A stretch of DNA of 64,000 nucleotides, taken from positions 83,187-147,186 of the forward strand of contig JBOZRQ010000026.1 in the NCBI GenBank assembly GCA_050789255.1, read 5' to 3'. Every line of letters begins with the position of its first letter. Within the stretch, counting starts at the first letter, position 1. The DNA comes from JBOZRQ01 sp050789255 (GTDB lineage: Bacteria > Bacillota > Sulfobacillia > Symbiobacteriales > Symbiobacteriaceae). The translations under genes were made by a program, and so were the position numbers. Under the pieces are notes generated by a model, which had not been told where the DNA came from, made no database searches, and saw only the letters and a list, made by a program, of their open reading frames with translations. Positions 1 through 9,063 of this stretch are shown piece by piece.

Positions 1-569
1 GCCTGCAAGAGATCCGGGAGATCATCAACCGCCCTGACTTCGACCGCAGGCGCGCCCTGCACGATCACCGACAGCTCCTGCAGGAGCGGCGGGAGCGGCT
101 GGACCGGCTGATTCAGTCGGTCGACAAGACACTGGTTGCGATGGAAAGGGGAGTTCCCATGGACGAGAAAGCCATGTTTGAAGGGTTTGACCAGGCCAAG
201 TACGAGGAGGAGGCCCGCCAGCGCTGGGGCGGCACCAAGGAGTATCAGCAGTCGGCCGAGCGGACCAAGAAATACACCAAGGCCGACTGGGAGACGATCA
301 AGAAGGAGATGGAGGCGATCGGTACCGGGGTCGCCGCCCTCATCGATAAGGGCCCGGCAGACGCCGAGGTGCAGGAGTGGGTCCGCCGCTGGCACCAGTT
401 GATCAACGACCGGTTCTACACCTGCTCGCTGGAGATCTTCCGGAACCTCGGCGACATGTACGTGGCCGACGAGCGCTTCACGGCGACGTACGAGAAGATC
501 AAGCCCGGTATGGCCCAGTTCATGCGGGATGCGATGCACCTATACTGCGACAAGCTCGAAGGTAAGTAG
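1..569 (+). CDS. MerR-family regulator with TipAS ligand domain (5' truncated)
   Basis: The frame is open from base 3 to the stop at 567-569, so the window holds only the C-terminal 188 codons. The visible start is a long charged helix (LQEIREI..., about residues 1-45) typical of the MerR dimerisation coiled coil. It is followed by a helical domain with FEGFDQAKYEEEARQRWG, W-rich segments and a C-terminal HLYCDKLEGK, which resembles TipAS, the antibiotic-sensing domain of TipA-like activators. The DNA-binding half lies outside the window. An internal ATG at 159 (MDEKAMFEGF) with GGGGAG upstream could produce a free TipAS protein, as is known for TipA, but that is inference. A strong terminator follows directly. 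Confidence 0.8.
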   Translation, partial: LQEIREIINRPDFDRRRALHDHRQLLQERRERLDRLIQSVDKTLVAMERGVPMDEKAMFEGFDQAKYEEEARQRWGGTKEYQQSAERTKKYTKADWETIKKEMEAIGTGVAALIDKGPADAEVQEWVRRWHQLINDRFYTCSLEIFRNLGDMYVADERFTATYEKIKPGMAQFMRDAMHLYCDKLEGK

Positions 570-573
570 ACGC

Positions 574-606
574 AAAGGCGAGCCCCATCATGAGGGCTCG
601 CCTTTT
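574..606 (+). terminator. Rho-independent terminator
   Basis: The arms 574-585 and 594-605 pair perfectly around an 8-base loop and end in TTTT. It lies 5 bases after the stop of the TipAS gene. Confidence 0.9.
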
Positions 607-612
607 GTCTGC

Positions 613-837
613 CTATGGCTCGATCGTCGGGCTGCTCGTGGTCTGATCCGGTTCGCCCTTGCCGCTCACACTTGCGGCCTCGATGCCCTCCCGCATGATC
701 TGCTGGCCCATCAGGGCGGCCAGAAAGCTTTGCGGCCCGCCGATCACCTCGGCAATGGTCCCGCTGGAGTACCAGGCGGCCCGAAGCGCATCCATGGATG
801 ACTCCGCAACGGTTTGATCCCCATCTTCCCGCGTCAA
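613..837 (-). CDS. Small hypothetical protein (74 aa)
   Basis: I do not recognise this protein. A TTG start at 837 is preceded by GGGGGTG about 6 bases upstream, which supports translation. The product is acidic and helical in its middle (DALRAAWYSSGTIAEVIGG, then SFLAALMGQQIMREGIE) with a disordered Thr/Ser/Pro-rich tail. It has no signal peptide or cysteines. It converges on the TipAS gene and ends just beyond that gene's terminator. Its own promoter would lie in the same intergenic region as that of the oxidase operon. Expression is unproven; an internal ATG (MDALRA) is an alternative start. Confidence 0.5.
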   Translation of the reverse strand: MTREDGDQTVAESSMDALRAAWYSSGTIAEVIGGPQSFLAALMGQQIMREGIEAASVSGKGEPDQTTSSPTIEP

Positions 838-902
838 CGGTCACACCCCCATGTGGCTGCCGCCTACTGTCCAAGTCTGACGCAGGCACTCAAGTACATA
901 CT

Positions 903-931
903 TTGCCCCCTGTATCTGGGGTCTATTTAAG
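903..931 (+). promoter_or_regulatory. Possible promoter of cytochrome oxidase operon
   Basis: TTGCCC at 903-908 and TTTAAG at 926-931 are separated by 17 bases in the AT-richer 838-1058 gap. The -10 match is poor, so this is tentative. The same gap contains a small hairpin (GAAGAAG/CTTCTT, 1007-1025) just before the ribosome binding site of coxB. Confidence 0.3.
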
Positions 932-1058
932 TCTATCCAAAACGTGGTTCGGTTTACCCCCTTACTCCGATAGCGACTAGTACTTTCGTGCGAGTACGAT
1001 TTTCCTGAAGAAGAGTCAACTTCTTTAGCTATTAAGTATCGTGGGGGGAGGTCTGGTT

Positions 1059-2024
1059 TTGAACCAGCCATGGATTCTTGCGGCGGCACCGCAGTCGATG
1101 ATGGACCCGGTCGGCCCGGTTGCCGAGACCCAGCTGCATCTGCTCAGGTTCGACCTGCTGGCGGTCAGCCTGATCGGCGTTGCAGTGATCGCTCTTATCC
1201 TGTTCGTCATTATTCGGTTCCGGGGCAAGCAAGGCGACAACGCGCTGCCGCCTCAGGTCGAGCACAACCGCAAGCTCGAACTCGGCCTGGTGGTCCTTAC
1301 CGTGCTGATCCTGATTCCCCTGGCCATCGAGCCGATCTCGGCAACCTTTGCCCTGGAGCAGAAGCCCACCGACCCGGACATGGTCCAGGTCAAGGTGACC
1401 GGCCACCAGTGGTGGTGGGAGTTCGAGTACCCGGAACAGGGCCTGAAGACCGCCAACGAGCTGGTGATTCCAGTCGGCAAGAAGGTCTATCTGACCATGA
1501 CCTCCGCCGACGTCATCCACAGCTTCTGGGCGCCCCGCCTGGGCGGCAAGGTGGACGTGATCCCTGGCCGCTTCACCAACCTGACCCTGGAGGGCGACGA
1601 GGTCGGCGACTTCTTCGGCCAGTGCGCCGAGCTCTGCGGCACCTCCCACGCCAACATGCGCTTCCGGGTGATCGTCAAGAGCGCCGATGACTACGCCAGC
1701 TGGGTGAAGGCCCGCCAGGCCCCGGTGGACGTGAACGCCCTCTCCGCTGAGGCCCAGAGGGGCTGGAAGGTCTTCAACGACAAGGGTTGCATCGGCTGCC
1801 ACTCCATCAACGGCACCACCGCGAAGGGCACCGTCGGACCCAACTTGACCGGCGTCGCCAGCCGCACCACCATTGCTGCTGGCGTGCTGGACAACACCAC
1901 CGAGCACCTGCAGCAGTGGATCAAGAACCCGCAGGCGGTCAAGCCCCGTGCGCTCATGCCAAACCTGGGCCTGAACCAGGAGCAGCTGGACGCCGTGACG
2001 GCCTTCCTGCAGAGCCTCAAGTAG
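1059..2024 (+). CDS. ctaC: Cytochrome c oxidase subunit II with fused cytochrome c domain (caa3-type)
   Basis: This is the electron-entry subunit of a caa3 oxidase. I chose the TTG start at 1059 because GGGGGAGG lies 8 bases upstream; the longer frame from GTG 1041 would swallow that ribosome binding site. Two membrane segments lie at about 33-54 and 74-93. The CuA ligands are all visible: H154, C189, E191, C193, H197 and M200. A C-terminal cytochrome c domain has the haem motif C244-x-x-C247-H248 and the likely axial M300 (ALMPNLG). The 321-residue length fits family members with the fused domain. No lipobox cysteine is seen at the N-terminus. First gene of a four-gene operon. Confidence 0.95.
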   Translation: MNQPWILAAAPQSMMDPVGPVAETQLHLLRFDLLAVSLIGVAVIALILFVIIRFRGKQGDNALPPQVEHNRKLELGLVVLTVLILIPLAIEPISATFALEQKPTDPDMVQVKVTGHQWWWEFEYPEQGLKTANELVIPVGKKVYLTMTSADVIHSFWAPRLGGKVDVIPGRFTNLTLEGDEVGDFFGQCAELCGTSHANMRFRVIVKSADDYASWVKARQAPVDVNALSAEAQRGWKVFNDKGCIGCHSINGTTAKGTVGPNLTGVASRTTIAAGVLDNTTEHLQQWIKNPQAVKPRALMPNLGLNQEQLDAVTAFLQSLK

Positions 2025-2042
2025 GGAGGGAGACCAAAGCAC

Positions 2043-3899
2043 ATGGCGACTGTAAGTCAACCCCTGGGCCACGCCGAGCACCGCCCGAACAGCACGGGCG
2101 TTTGGGCGTGGATCACCACGGTGGATCACAAGAAAATCGGCCTGTTGTACCTCCTGGCCGGTTTCATCTTCTTCCTGGCCGGCGGCGTGGAAGCCCTGCT
2201 GATTCGCCTGCAGCTGGCCGCCCCCGGCAATACCTTCCTCACCGGCGACAAGTACAACCAGGTTCTGACCATGCACGGCACCACGATGATTTTCCTGGCG
2301 GCCATGCCGATCATCGCCGCCTTCATGAACTACATGATGCCCATCCTGATCGGCGCCCGCGACGTGGCCTTCCCCCGCATGAACGCCCTCAGCTTCTGGA
2401 CCTTCCTGGCGGGCGGCCTGGTGCTGAACGCCTCCTGGTTCCTGGGCGGCGCCCCGGACGCAGGCTGGTTTAACTACGCCAACCTGTCCAGCGGCGGCAT
2501 CTACAACCCTGGCATCGGTGTTGACTTTTACCTGGTCGGCCTCCAGCTGACCGGCATTGGCTCGCTGGTCTCCTCGGTCAACTTCCTGGTCACCATCCTT
2601 ACCATGCGGGCGCCCGGCATGAAGCTGATGGATATGCCCCCGTTCGCCTGGGCGACCTTCTTCACCTCGATCATCCTGCTCTTCTCGCTGCCGGCCTTCA
2701 CTGTGGCCATGCTGCTGTTGATGATGGACCGCTGGGTCGGCACCGGCTTCTATGTGCCCGCCATGGGCGGCGATGTGCTCCTGTGGCAACATCTGTTCTG
2801 GATCTTCGGCCACCCGGAAGTTTACGTGCTAGGCGTGCCGGCTTTCGGCTTGGTCTCCGAGGTGATCCCGGTCTTTTCCCGCAAGCCCCTCTTCGGCTAC
2901 AAGACCATGGTCACGGCGATGTCGCTGATCACCGGCCTGGCCTTCATCGTGTGGGTCCACCACATGTTCACCGTCGGCTCCGGCCCCTGGGTCAACACCG
3001 TGTTCGCCATCACCACGAAGGCGATCTCCGTGCCCACCGGCCTCCTGGTTTTCAACTGGATCTTCACCATGTGGGGCGGCAAGATCCGGTTCACCACCTC
3101 GATGCTCTTTGCGGTCGGCTTCCTGACGGTCTTCGTCCTGGGCGGCCTGTCGGGCATCGTGAACGCCACCGCCCCGCTCAACCCCCAGCTGCAGGACACC
3201 TACTGGGTCGTCGCCCACTTCCACTATGTGGCCATCGGCGGCGTGCTCTTCTCCCTGCTGGCGGCGGCCGCCTACTGGTGGCCGAAGATCAGCGGCCGGA
3301 TGCTCAGCGAAAAGCTTGGTAAGCTCAGCTTCTGGGTGACATTCATCGGGTTTAACGTCACCTTCGGCCCCATGCACCTCTCCGGCCTGATGGGCATGCC
3401 CCGCCGCATCTACACCTACGCACCGCAACTGCAGGTCGGCGAGTGGAACATGCTCTCCACCATCGGCGCCTTCACGCTGGGCCTGGGCGTGCTGATCTAC
3501 GGCATTAACGTGATCACGAGCCTCCGCAGCGCCGCCGCCGCCGGCAAGGACCCCTGGGATGCCCGCACCCTGGAGTGGACCACGCCCTCCCCGGTGCCCG
3601 AGTACAACTTCGCCCAGCTGCCTCAGGTTCGGGGGCGCGACGCCCTCTGGTTTGAGAAGCAGAACGGCAACGGCAAGATGCGCTATGCCAAGGAGGAGGG
3701 CCACGGCATCCACATGCCCAACCCCTCCTACATGCCGGCGCTGATCTCCCTGGGGCTTATGATCGCATCCTTCGGCGGGGTCTACCGCGCCTGGATCGTT
3801 GGCATTCTCGGGCTGGCGGTCACCGCTGCCGGCATGTTCGGCTGGATCTTCGAGAATGACGAGGGCTACCACATCGAGGCGGAGGAGGGTCACTCATGA
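2043..3899 (+). CDS. ctaD: Cytochrome c oxidase subunit I
   Basis: This is the catalytic haem-copper subunit that reduces O2 to water and pumps protons. The 618 residues contain about twelve membrane segments. Visible residues include haem ligands H78 and H394, haem a3 ligand H392, CuB ligands H257, H306 and H307, and Y261 of the His-Tyr cross-link. E259 in GHPEVY marks an A1-type D-channel oxidase, and D107 in GARDVAFPRMN is the D-channel entrance. An AGGGAGG ribosome binding site lies before the ATG at 2043, 18 bases after ctaC. The gene overlaps ctaE by 4 bases (ATGA), which indicates translational coupling. Confidence 0.97.
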   Translation: MATVSQPLGHAEHRPNSTGVWAWITTVDHKKIGLLYLLAGFIFFLAGGVEALLIRLQLAAPGNTFLTGDKYNQVLTMHGTTMIFLAAMPIIAAFMNYMMPILIGARDVAFPRMNALSFWTFLAGGLVLNASWFLGGAPDAGWFNYANLSSGGIYNPGIGVDFYLVGLQLTGIGSLVSSVNFLVTILTMRAPGMKLMDMPPFAWATFFTSIILLFSLPAFTVAMLLLMMDRWVGTGFYVPAMGGDVLLWQHLFWIFGHPEVYVLGVPAFGLVSEVIPVFSRKPLFGYKTMVTAMSLITGLAFIVWVHHMFTVGSGPWVNTVFAITTKAISVPTGLLVFNWIFTMWGGKIRFTTSMLFAVGFLTVFVLGGLSGIVNATAPLNPQLQDTYWVVAHFHYVAIGGVLFSLLAAAAYWWPKISGRMLSEKLGKLSFWVTFIGFNVTFGPMHLSGLMGMPRRIYTYAPQLQVGEWNMLSTIGAFTLGLGVLIYGINVITSLRSAAAAGKDPWDARTLEWTTPSPVPEYNFAQLPQVRGRDALWFEKQNGNGKMRYAKEEGHGIHMPNPSYMPALISLGLMIASFGGVYRAWIVGILGLAVTAAGMFGWIFENDEGYHIEAEEGHS

Positions 3900-4501
3900 G
3901 CGTCAGCGTCCTCAATCAGCACGGGGCCGAGAAGCCGGATCAGCTGAAGCTGGGCTTCTGGATCTTCCTGGCCTCGGAGTGCGTCTTCTTTGCCTCGCTG
4001 ATCGGCTCGTACCTCTCCCTGTTTGACCGGGCCCACAGCGGCCCCAAGCCCATGGAGGTCTTCGACATCCCGCTGACCACCGTCAGCAGCTTCGTTCTGC
4101 TGACCAGTTCCCTCACCATGGTGCTCGCAGTGGCCGCCATTCAGCACGCCGATGTGAAGGCGATGCAGAAGTGGCTGCTGGCCACGGTGGCACTCGGCCT
4201 GGTCTTCCTGGGCTTCCAGGCGTATGAGTTCACACACTTCTACCATGAGGGGCTCACCCTGACCACCAGCGTCTTTGGGTCCGGCTTCTTCACCCTGACC
4301 GGCTTCCACGGCTTCCACGTGCTGATCGGCGTGATCTGGCTGGGGGTCATGTACGTCTACTCGCTTCGTGGGGGCATCACCCCGGCGAAGGCGGTGAAGG
4401 TGGAGGTGGCCGGCCTCTACTGGCACTTCGTCGACGTGGTCTGGATCGCCATTTTCACGCTGGTCTATCTACTTCAAGCTGCCAAGGAGGTGCTGCACTA
4501 A
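3896..4501 (+). CDS. ctaE: Cytochrome c oxidase subunit III
   Basis: A 201-residue membrane protein with five hydrophobic segments, the short form of subunit III found in Gram-positive oxidases. Diagnostic stretches are LKLGFWIFLASECVFFASLI, FLGFQAYEF, TGFHGFHVLIG and YWHFVDVVWI; the last carries the conserved Trp-His-Phe-Val-Asp near the C-terminus. It starts within the ctaD stop (ATGA) and ends sharing one base with ctaF (TAATG). It stabilises the catalytic core and proton uptake in the family. Confidence 0.95.
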   Translation: MSVSVLNQHGAEKPDQLKLGFWIFLASECVFFASLIGSYLSLFDRAHSGPKPMEVFDIPLTTVSSFVLLTSSLTMVLAVAAIQHADVKAMQKWLLATVALGLVFLGFQAYEFTHFYHEGLTLTTSVFGSGFFTLTGFHGFHVLIGVIWLGVMYVYSLRGGITPAKAVKVEVAGLYWHFVDVVWIAIFTLVYLLQAAKEVLH

Positions 4502-4806
4502 TGCAGGCCGCCAAGCCGTCCCCCATCCCCTACCGTGGCTATGTGACCATCGCCTTGATCCTGGGGCTCGTCACGGCCATTGAGTTTGGGATCGTCTACA
4601 TGCCCCAGCTTGGTTCCCTCCTGATCCCCCTGCTGGCGCTGCTCTCGATCGGCAAGTTTGCCCTGGTCGCCCTCTACTTCATGCACCTGAAGGGGGACCT
4701 GAAGGTCTTCTGGCTCTTCTTCGCCAGCGGGCTCTTCCTGGCGACGATCGTAGTCGTGTCGCTGCGGCTGCTGCTTAGTGCGGGCCACGTCAACCACATG
4801 ATGTAA
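4501..4806 (+). CDS. ctaF: Cytochrome c oxidase subunit IV
   Basis: A 101-residue small membrane subunit with three hydrophobic helices (about 14-35, 38-60 and 68-92). The signature KFALVALYFMHLKGDLK around the middle is typical of prokaryotic cytochrome oxidase subunit IV. The start ATG overlaps the TAA of ctaE. It is the last gene of the operon and is followed 8 bases later by a perfect 14-bp terminator stem. Confidence 0.9.
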   Translation: MQAAKPSPIPYRGYVTIALILGLVTAIEFGIVYMPQLGSLLIPLLALLSIGKFALVALYFMHLKGDLKVFWLFFASGLFLATIVVVSLRLLLSAGHVNHMM

Positions 4807-4811
4807 ACAGC

Positions 4812-4845
4812 GAACCCTCCGGACGCCATCACGTCCGGAGGGTTC
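4812..4845. terminator. Bidirectional terminator between ctaF and the convergent HTH gene
   Basis: Perfect 14-bp arms at 4812-4825 and 4832-4845 surround a 6-base loop. The T-run is weak on both sides. It can serve ctaF on the plus strand and the small minus-strand gene ending at 4851. Confidence 0.8.
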
Positions 4846-4850
4846 TGCTA

Positions 4851-5015
4851 TTAGGCGCCGGGCGCCCAGGCGGCCAGTTTCTCATCATCGTACACCTGAT
4901 ACTCCCCGGTTACGGGGTCGAACTCGCTGTTGAGCTTTCCCTTTTCGCAGGCACGCTGGACCGCTTTCCGGCTGCAGTCCTTGCGGGCTGCCGCCTCCTT
5001 CAGACTGAGCAACAT
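4851..5015 (-). CDS. Small helix-turn-helix (excisionase-like) protein
   Basis: I place the start at ATG 5015 because AAGGAGGAGA at 5023-5032 sits at ideal spacing; an ATG at 5054 would put that site inside the coding region. The 54-residue product (LLSLKEAAARKDCSRKAVQRACEKGKL...) has the layout of a winged-helix/excisionase-like DNA-binding domain: a helix-turn-helix, then the SEFDPVTGEYQVYDDEKLAAW wing. It lies 44 bases downstream of the FG-GAP gene on the same strand, so the two are probably cotranscribed. The DNA target is unknown. Confidence 0.65.
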   Translation of the reverse strand: MLLSLKEAAARKDCSRKAVQRACEKGKLNSEFDPVTGEYQVYDDEKLAAWAPGA

Positions 5016-5058
5016 CGGATGCTCTCCTCCTTGGAGATGGCTGACTACCATCATTACA

Positions 5059-6138
5059 CTACCTCAGCGCCGCCGTGTAGAGCGCCACCTGAAACGGCGG
5101 CGACATGCGCTTGGGGCTCGGCTCCTCGGTGGTCAAATAGAGCAGCCCCACATGCGGCACCTCGGCCCCGACCCCGATCCAACGCACGGACTGCGCCTTG
5201 CCGCCCAACACCACCTGCCAGGGCTCCTGCAGACGGAAGTAGTGAGCAGGTCCGACAAGGTACCGGGTGTGGACGACCTGGGTGACTCCCTCGACCTGGC
5301 GCTGTAGCCAGGCTGTATGCTCCGGGGCGGCTACCAGCGGCTTCAAGGCCCGGAAGCTGGTGTCGCCGGCGGAGACGGCCAGGTGGACTTCCTGCCTGGG
5401 CTCCCCTGGCCAGACTGATTGCCGCAGCACGCGGTCGAGCGGCGCCCAGGAGTCAAGCTCGGCGATTACGCCCAGGTTCAGGTTCACCTTGGCGGCTGCC
5501 GTCTTCAAGGGCAGGCCAATTACATCCGGGATCCGGTCGGGGACGGCGTGTGGGTTGGCGTAGGTCCACAGCGGTGCGTGCCAGGCCACGAAGCGCCCGC
5601 CCAGCCAGCGGAACCGCTGGAACGCCTGGTCGGCCAGGGAGCCCACCCGGTACCGGCTGATGATGTCTGGAATCCGGTCCCCGTCGGCGTCCCAGATGAC
5701 GTGGCCCAGGCCCTCGGTGCGGAGCAGCCGCTCGTACCCGTCGGAGGAACGCCGGTATACGTCGAGCAACTGCACGGTGCCCGCTACGCCAGCCTCAATA
5801 ATCAGCTCCGGGCGGACGTCACCGGTCACGTCGAGAACCGTAATGCTAGCCGGATTGCCGCCGGGACAGGCGACCTTCAGGTCGTAGCGGCGGTAGTCTC
5901 CGTTGCGCCCCCGCTCGAACACGGAGGCGTGGCCAACGGTTTTTCCCTCCTCGGGGATCGTATAAGCCACGACGATCTCGGCCCGACCGTCCCCGTTCAG
6001 GTCAGCCTCCCTGGTCTCAACCACCTTCGCCTTGGCGGGCAAGCGTTCCTGCCACGTCGGTAGGTGCCCTGCCGCTGCAACAAAGGAGATCATGCCAAAG
6101 AAGAAAAACAGAACAGAGAGGATTCGCTTCACGGCCAC
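5059..6138 (-). CDS. Secreted FG-GAP-like repeat protein with PASTA-like domain
   Basis: GTG start at 6138 with GAGGGGG upstream. The 359-residue protein begins with a signal peptide (VKRILSVLFFFFGMISFVAAAG). It then has three repeats of the FG-GAP/VCBS calcium-binding type: DLNGDGRAEIVVAY, DVTGDVRPELIIEA and DADGDRIPDIISRY. A following stretch, IPDVIGLPLKTAAAKVNLNL...PGEP, looks like a PASTA module. This suggests an extracytoplasmic beta-propeller-like protein that may contact the cell wall. Ligand and role are unknown. Next to it on the same strand is a small HTH gene. Confidence 0.7.
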   Translation of the reverse strand: MAVKRILSVLFFFFGMISFVAAAGHLPTWQERLPAKAKVVETREADLNGDGRAEIVVAYTIPEEGKTVGHASVFERGRNGDYRRYDLKVACPGGNPASITVLDVTGDVRPELIIEAGVAGTVQLLDVYRRSSDGYERLLRTEGLGHVIWDADGDRIPDIISRYRVGSLADQAFQRFRWLGGRFVAWHAPLWTYANPHAVPDRIPDVIGLPLKTAAAKVNLNLGVIAELDSWAPLDRVLRQSVWPGEPRQEVHLAVSAGDTSFRALKPLVAAPEHTAWLQRQVEGVTQVVHTRYLVGPAHYFRLQEPWQVVLGGKAQSVRWIGVGAEVPHVGLLYLTTEEPSPKRMSPPFQVALYTAALR

Positions 6139-6172
6139 ACCCCCTCAGGCATAGTGTGCCGCAAAGCGCATG

Positions 6173-6211
6173 CGCAACCCCTCCGGAACGGCCCGGAGGG
6201 GTTGCGATTTT
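6173..6211. terminator. Terminator-like hairpin in a divergent intergenic region
   Basis: A perfect 13-bp stem (6173-6185 with 6194-6206), 8-base loop, followed by ATTTT on the plus strand. No plus-strand gene ends upstream of it; it sits between two divergent genes. Confidence 0.6.
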
Positions 6212-6298
6212 GCTAGATTCATTGTACCACTAATATTTGTACAAGAATAGACTGTTGCCCGAACATTCCTTCGGCTAAGATGGGCCTGAGGTGAGTGC

Positions 6299-8487
6299 AT
6301 GCCGATTCGTGAACCGATGCCCGCCCCGGTTGAACGCGCGCTGAAGGAGGAACCGTTGCTCAGTCTCAAGGCCGACGTGGATGAGGAGGGCTGCCTGTCC
6401 GAGCGCTGGCTGCTCTACAGCACCACGGAGGTGGTCACAGCGACCCCCGACGGAACCGAGCTCCGGCGCCTGCCCATTGCCGCCGTCACCGACGCCCGCA
6501 CCGCTCAGGCCGTTGGAGGCGGCGCTCTCATTGCGGACACCGCAGAGGGGGCCGTGGTCCTGGTCCGGTATACCGCAGCCTACGCAGGGAAGTTCGGCCT
6601 GGCCGCCCGGGCGCTGAAGTCGCTCGCCAAGGGCGAGGAGGTCCCCCGGGCCTCAGCCAAGGACAAGCCCAAGCTCTGCAGCTCCTGCGGGCGCCCGCTG
6701 GAGGAGGGGACGAAGGTCTGCCCGGTCTGTGTGGACAAGGGGCGGGTCTTCAACCGGCTCCTTAGCTATGCGAGGCCCTACCGGCCCCAGCTCGTCGGCG
6801 CAGCAGCGCTCATGCTCCTCGCAACGGTCACCGAACTCCTGCCGCCCTACCTCACCAAACTGATCGTCGACCATGTTGTCCAGCCGGAGACCGCCGCATC
6901 GGCGCTGCTCTGGCTAGTCGTGTCCCTGGGCGGCGCCCGGCTCGCCATCACCTTCATGCAGACCCTGCGGGGCTACCTAGGCGTGCTGGTGGGCGCCCGG
7001 CTCATGTCCGACATCCGCCGGGACACCTACGACGCCCTCCAGGAGCTCTCGCTCAGCTACTTCGACCGGCGCCAGACCAACCAGTTCATCGGGCGCATCA
7101 ACCAGGACACCGAGGCGATGCGCCAGTTCCTGGGCGAGGGCGTCATCTGGGTGGCGGGCCAGTTCCTTATGCTCGCCTGCGTGGCCACCATGATGATCAA
7201 CCTCAACTGGAAGCTGGGCCTGTTGGCCCTGCTCCCGGTGCCGCTGGTCCTCCTGGCCTCGTCGCTGATCTGGCCATACATACGCAACCGCTGGTACCGC
7301 CAGTGGCGGTCGATCAACCAGCTGAACATGATCGTCGGCGACGCCCTGCAGGGAATCCGCGTGGTGAAGGCGTTCGGCCAGGAGCCGCAGGAGAAGCAGC
7401 GTTACGCCGAGGCCAACCGGGAGGTGCTCGACCAGGGCATCAAGACGGACTCGCTGTGGCAGGCCGTCTTCCCGACCTTCGGCTTCGTGATCGGGTCCGG
7501 CGCCCTGCTCGTGTGGTTCTTTGGCGGACACATGGTCCTCGGCCAGGAGCTGAGCCTTGGCACGCTGATCGCCTTCATCTCCTATTTGCAGATGATGCTC
7601 GGTCCGCTCCAGTTCTTCAGCCAGGCCCTCAACTGGACCAGCCGGGCGATGGCGGCGGCGGACCGGGTCTTCGAGATCATCGATGCGCCCCGGGACGTCG
7701 CCGATGCCCCTGACGCCGCCGCCCTTGACGGGGTGGAGGGGAGCGTGGTCCTGGAGAACGTCACCTTCGGCTACGAGCACCATCACCCGGTCCTCAAGGA
7801 GCTCAGCCTCACGGTCGAACCGGGCGAGATGATCGGCCTGGTAGGCCACTCCGGCGCCGGCAAGTCCACCCTCATCAACCTGATCTGCCGGTTCTACGAC
7901 CCGGACCAGGGCCGCATCACCCTGGACGGGACCGACCTGCGCCAGGTCCGCCAGGAGGACCTGCGCCGGCGGATCGGGGTGGTGCTCCAGGAGACCTTCC
8001 TCTTCGACGGCACCGTCGCGGAGAACATCGCCTACGCAAAGCCGGGCGCCACACCGGAGGAGATCCTCTGGGCGGCCCGGGTCGCCAACGCGCACGACTT
8101 CATCACCCGTATGTCCGACGGCTACGACACGCGGTCGGCGAGCGCGGGCACCGGCTCTCCGGCGGCGAGAAACAGCGGGTGGCCATCGCCCGGGCGATCC
8201 TGCACGATCCCCGGATTCTGATCCTGGACGAAGCGACCGCCTCGGTGGACACCCAGACCGAGCGGCAGATCCAGGAGGCGCTGGCCCGGCTGGTTCACGG
8301 CCGGACCACCTTCGCGATCGCCCATCGGCTCTCCACCCTGCGCGGCGCCAACCGGCTGGTGGTGCTCGACAAGGGCCGCATCGCCGAGATTGGCACCCAC
8401 GACGAGCTCCTGGAGAAGCAGGGGATCTACCACAAGCTGGTCCAGGCCCAGCGCGAGATCTCGCAGATCAAGGGGGTGGAGGGCTAA
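6299..8487 (+). pseudogene. ABC exporter with N-terminal zinc ribbon; one-base frameshift near 8134
   Basis: A full-length multidrug/lipid-type exporter (about 729 residues) is split by a frameshift. Frame 1 runs 6299-8221 and ends in nonsense after residue 611 (GYDTR). The rest (8136-8487) continues in another frame. Inserting one G at 8132-8135 restores ...TRVGERGHRLSGGEKQRVAIA.... Domains: a beta-rich N-terminal region (about 1-115), a zinc ribbon (C127, C130, C141, C144), six membrane segments (about 160-440), Walker A GHSGAGKS (about 516-523), the signature LSGGEKQR in the second frame, and Walker B ILILDEATASVD. It overlaps the DUF1854 gene by one base. Either a real disruption or a one-base sequence error. 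Confidence 0.85.
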
Positions 8488-8972
8488 TGGAGATTCGCTA
8501 CTTCATACCGGGTCAAATCGCGCTCTCCCGCACCAATGGGGGGCTGCTGCAGGCCGCGATTGAGGGTGAGTCACATGCCGAGGTGGTGCTCTACCGCACC
8601 TTCCCGCTGACTCGGCCCTCTCAGTACATCTCGGTCCGGACCCCCTCCGGGGACGAATTGGGGGTAATCACGGACCTGGCACAGTTGGACCCCGCCAGCC
8701 GGGCCGCCGCCGAGGCTGAGCTGCGACTGTGCTACATGACCCCCCGGGTGATGCACATCGACCGCATTCGCCAGGAGCCCGGGCTCTGGATCTGGGACCT
8801 GCAGACCGACCGCGGCCCGCTCCGACTGGTGATGCGAAACCTCCATGAGCATCTGCGGGCGCCCGGCCCGGACCGGATGCTCATCACAGACATGGATGGG
8901 CGCCGCTGTGAGATCGACGGCATCGTCGGGCTAGACGGACACTCCAAGGCGGAACTGGCGAAGGTGCTTTAG
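8487..8972 (+). CDS. DUF1854 protein, partner of the upstream ABC exporter
   Basis: A 161-residue soluble protein whose ATG overlaps the TAA of the ABC gene. It matches what I know of DUF1854, with motifs such as GDELGVITDLAQLDP, AEAELRLCYMTPRVMHIDRI and GPLRLVMRNLHEHLR followed by an ITDMDGRRCEI segment. DUF1854 proteins are usually encoded next to an ABC exporter with an extended N-terminus, in some bacteria near cyanophycin genes. No cyanophycin gene is seen here. Biochemical role unknown. It is intact although its partner is frameshifted. Confidence 0.75.
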   Translation: MEIRYFIPGQIALSRTNGGLLQAAIEGESHAEVVLYRTFPLTRPSQYISVRTPSGDELGVITDLAQLDPASRAAAEAELRLCYMTPRVMHIDRIRQEPGLWIWDLQTDRGPLRLVMRNLHEHLRAPGPDRMLITDMDGRRCEIDGIVGLDGHSKAELAKVL

Positions 8973-9063
8973 ACCCTAAAAAGTTTTTTCGAACTTTGTT
9001 GAGGGGATAAGCACTCTACCCAACGTCATACCTGCAGAAGCCTTTCTGGAGGTCCTCACACCT

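Noticed and set aside
1032..2813. 593-codon open frame on the minus strand
   Set aside because: Antisense to ctaC and ctaD, with biased His/Gly/Asp composition expected from high-GC codon bias; no homology-like motifs.
6145..6369. 74-codon minus-strand frame over the start of the ABC exporter gene
   Set aside because: It covers the orphan hairpin and the exporter start; no ribosome binding site and no sensible composition.
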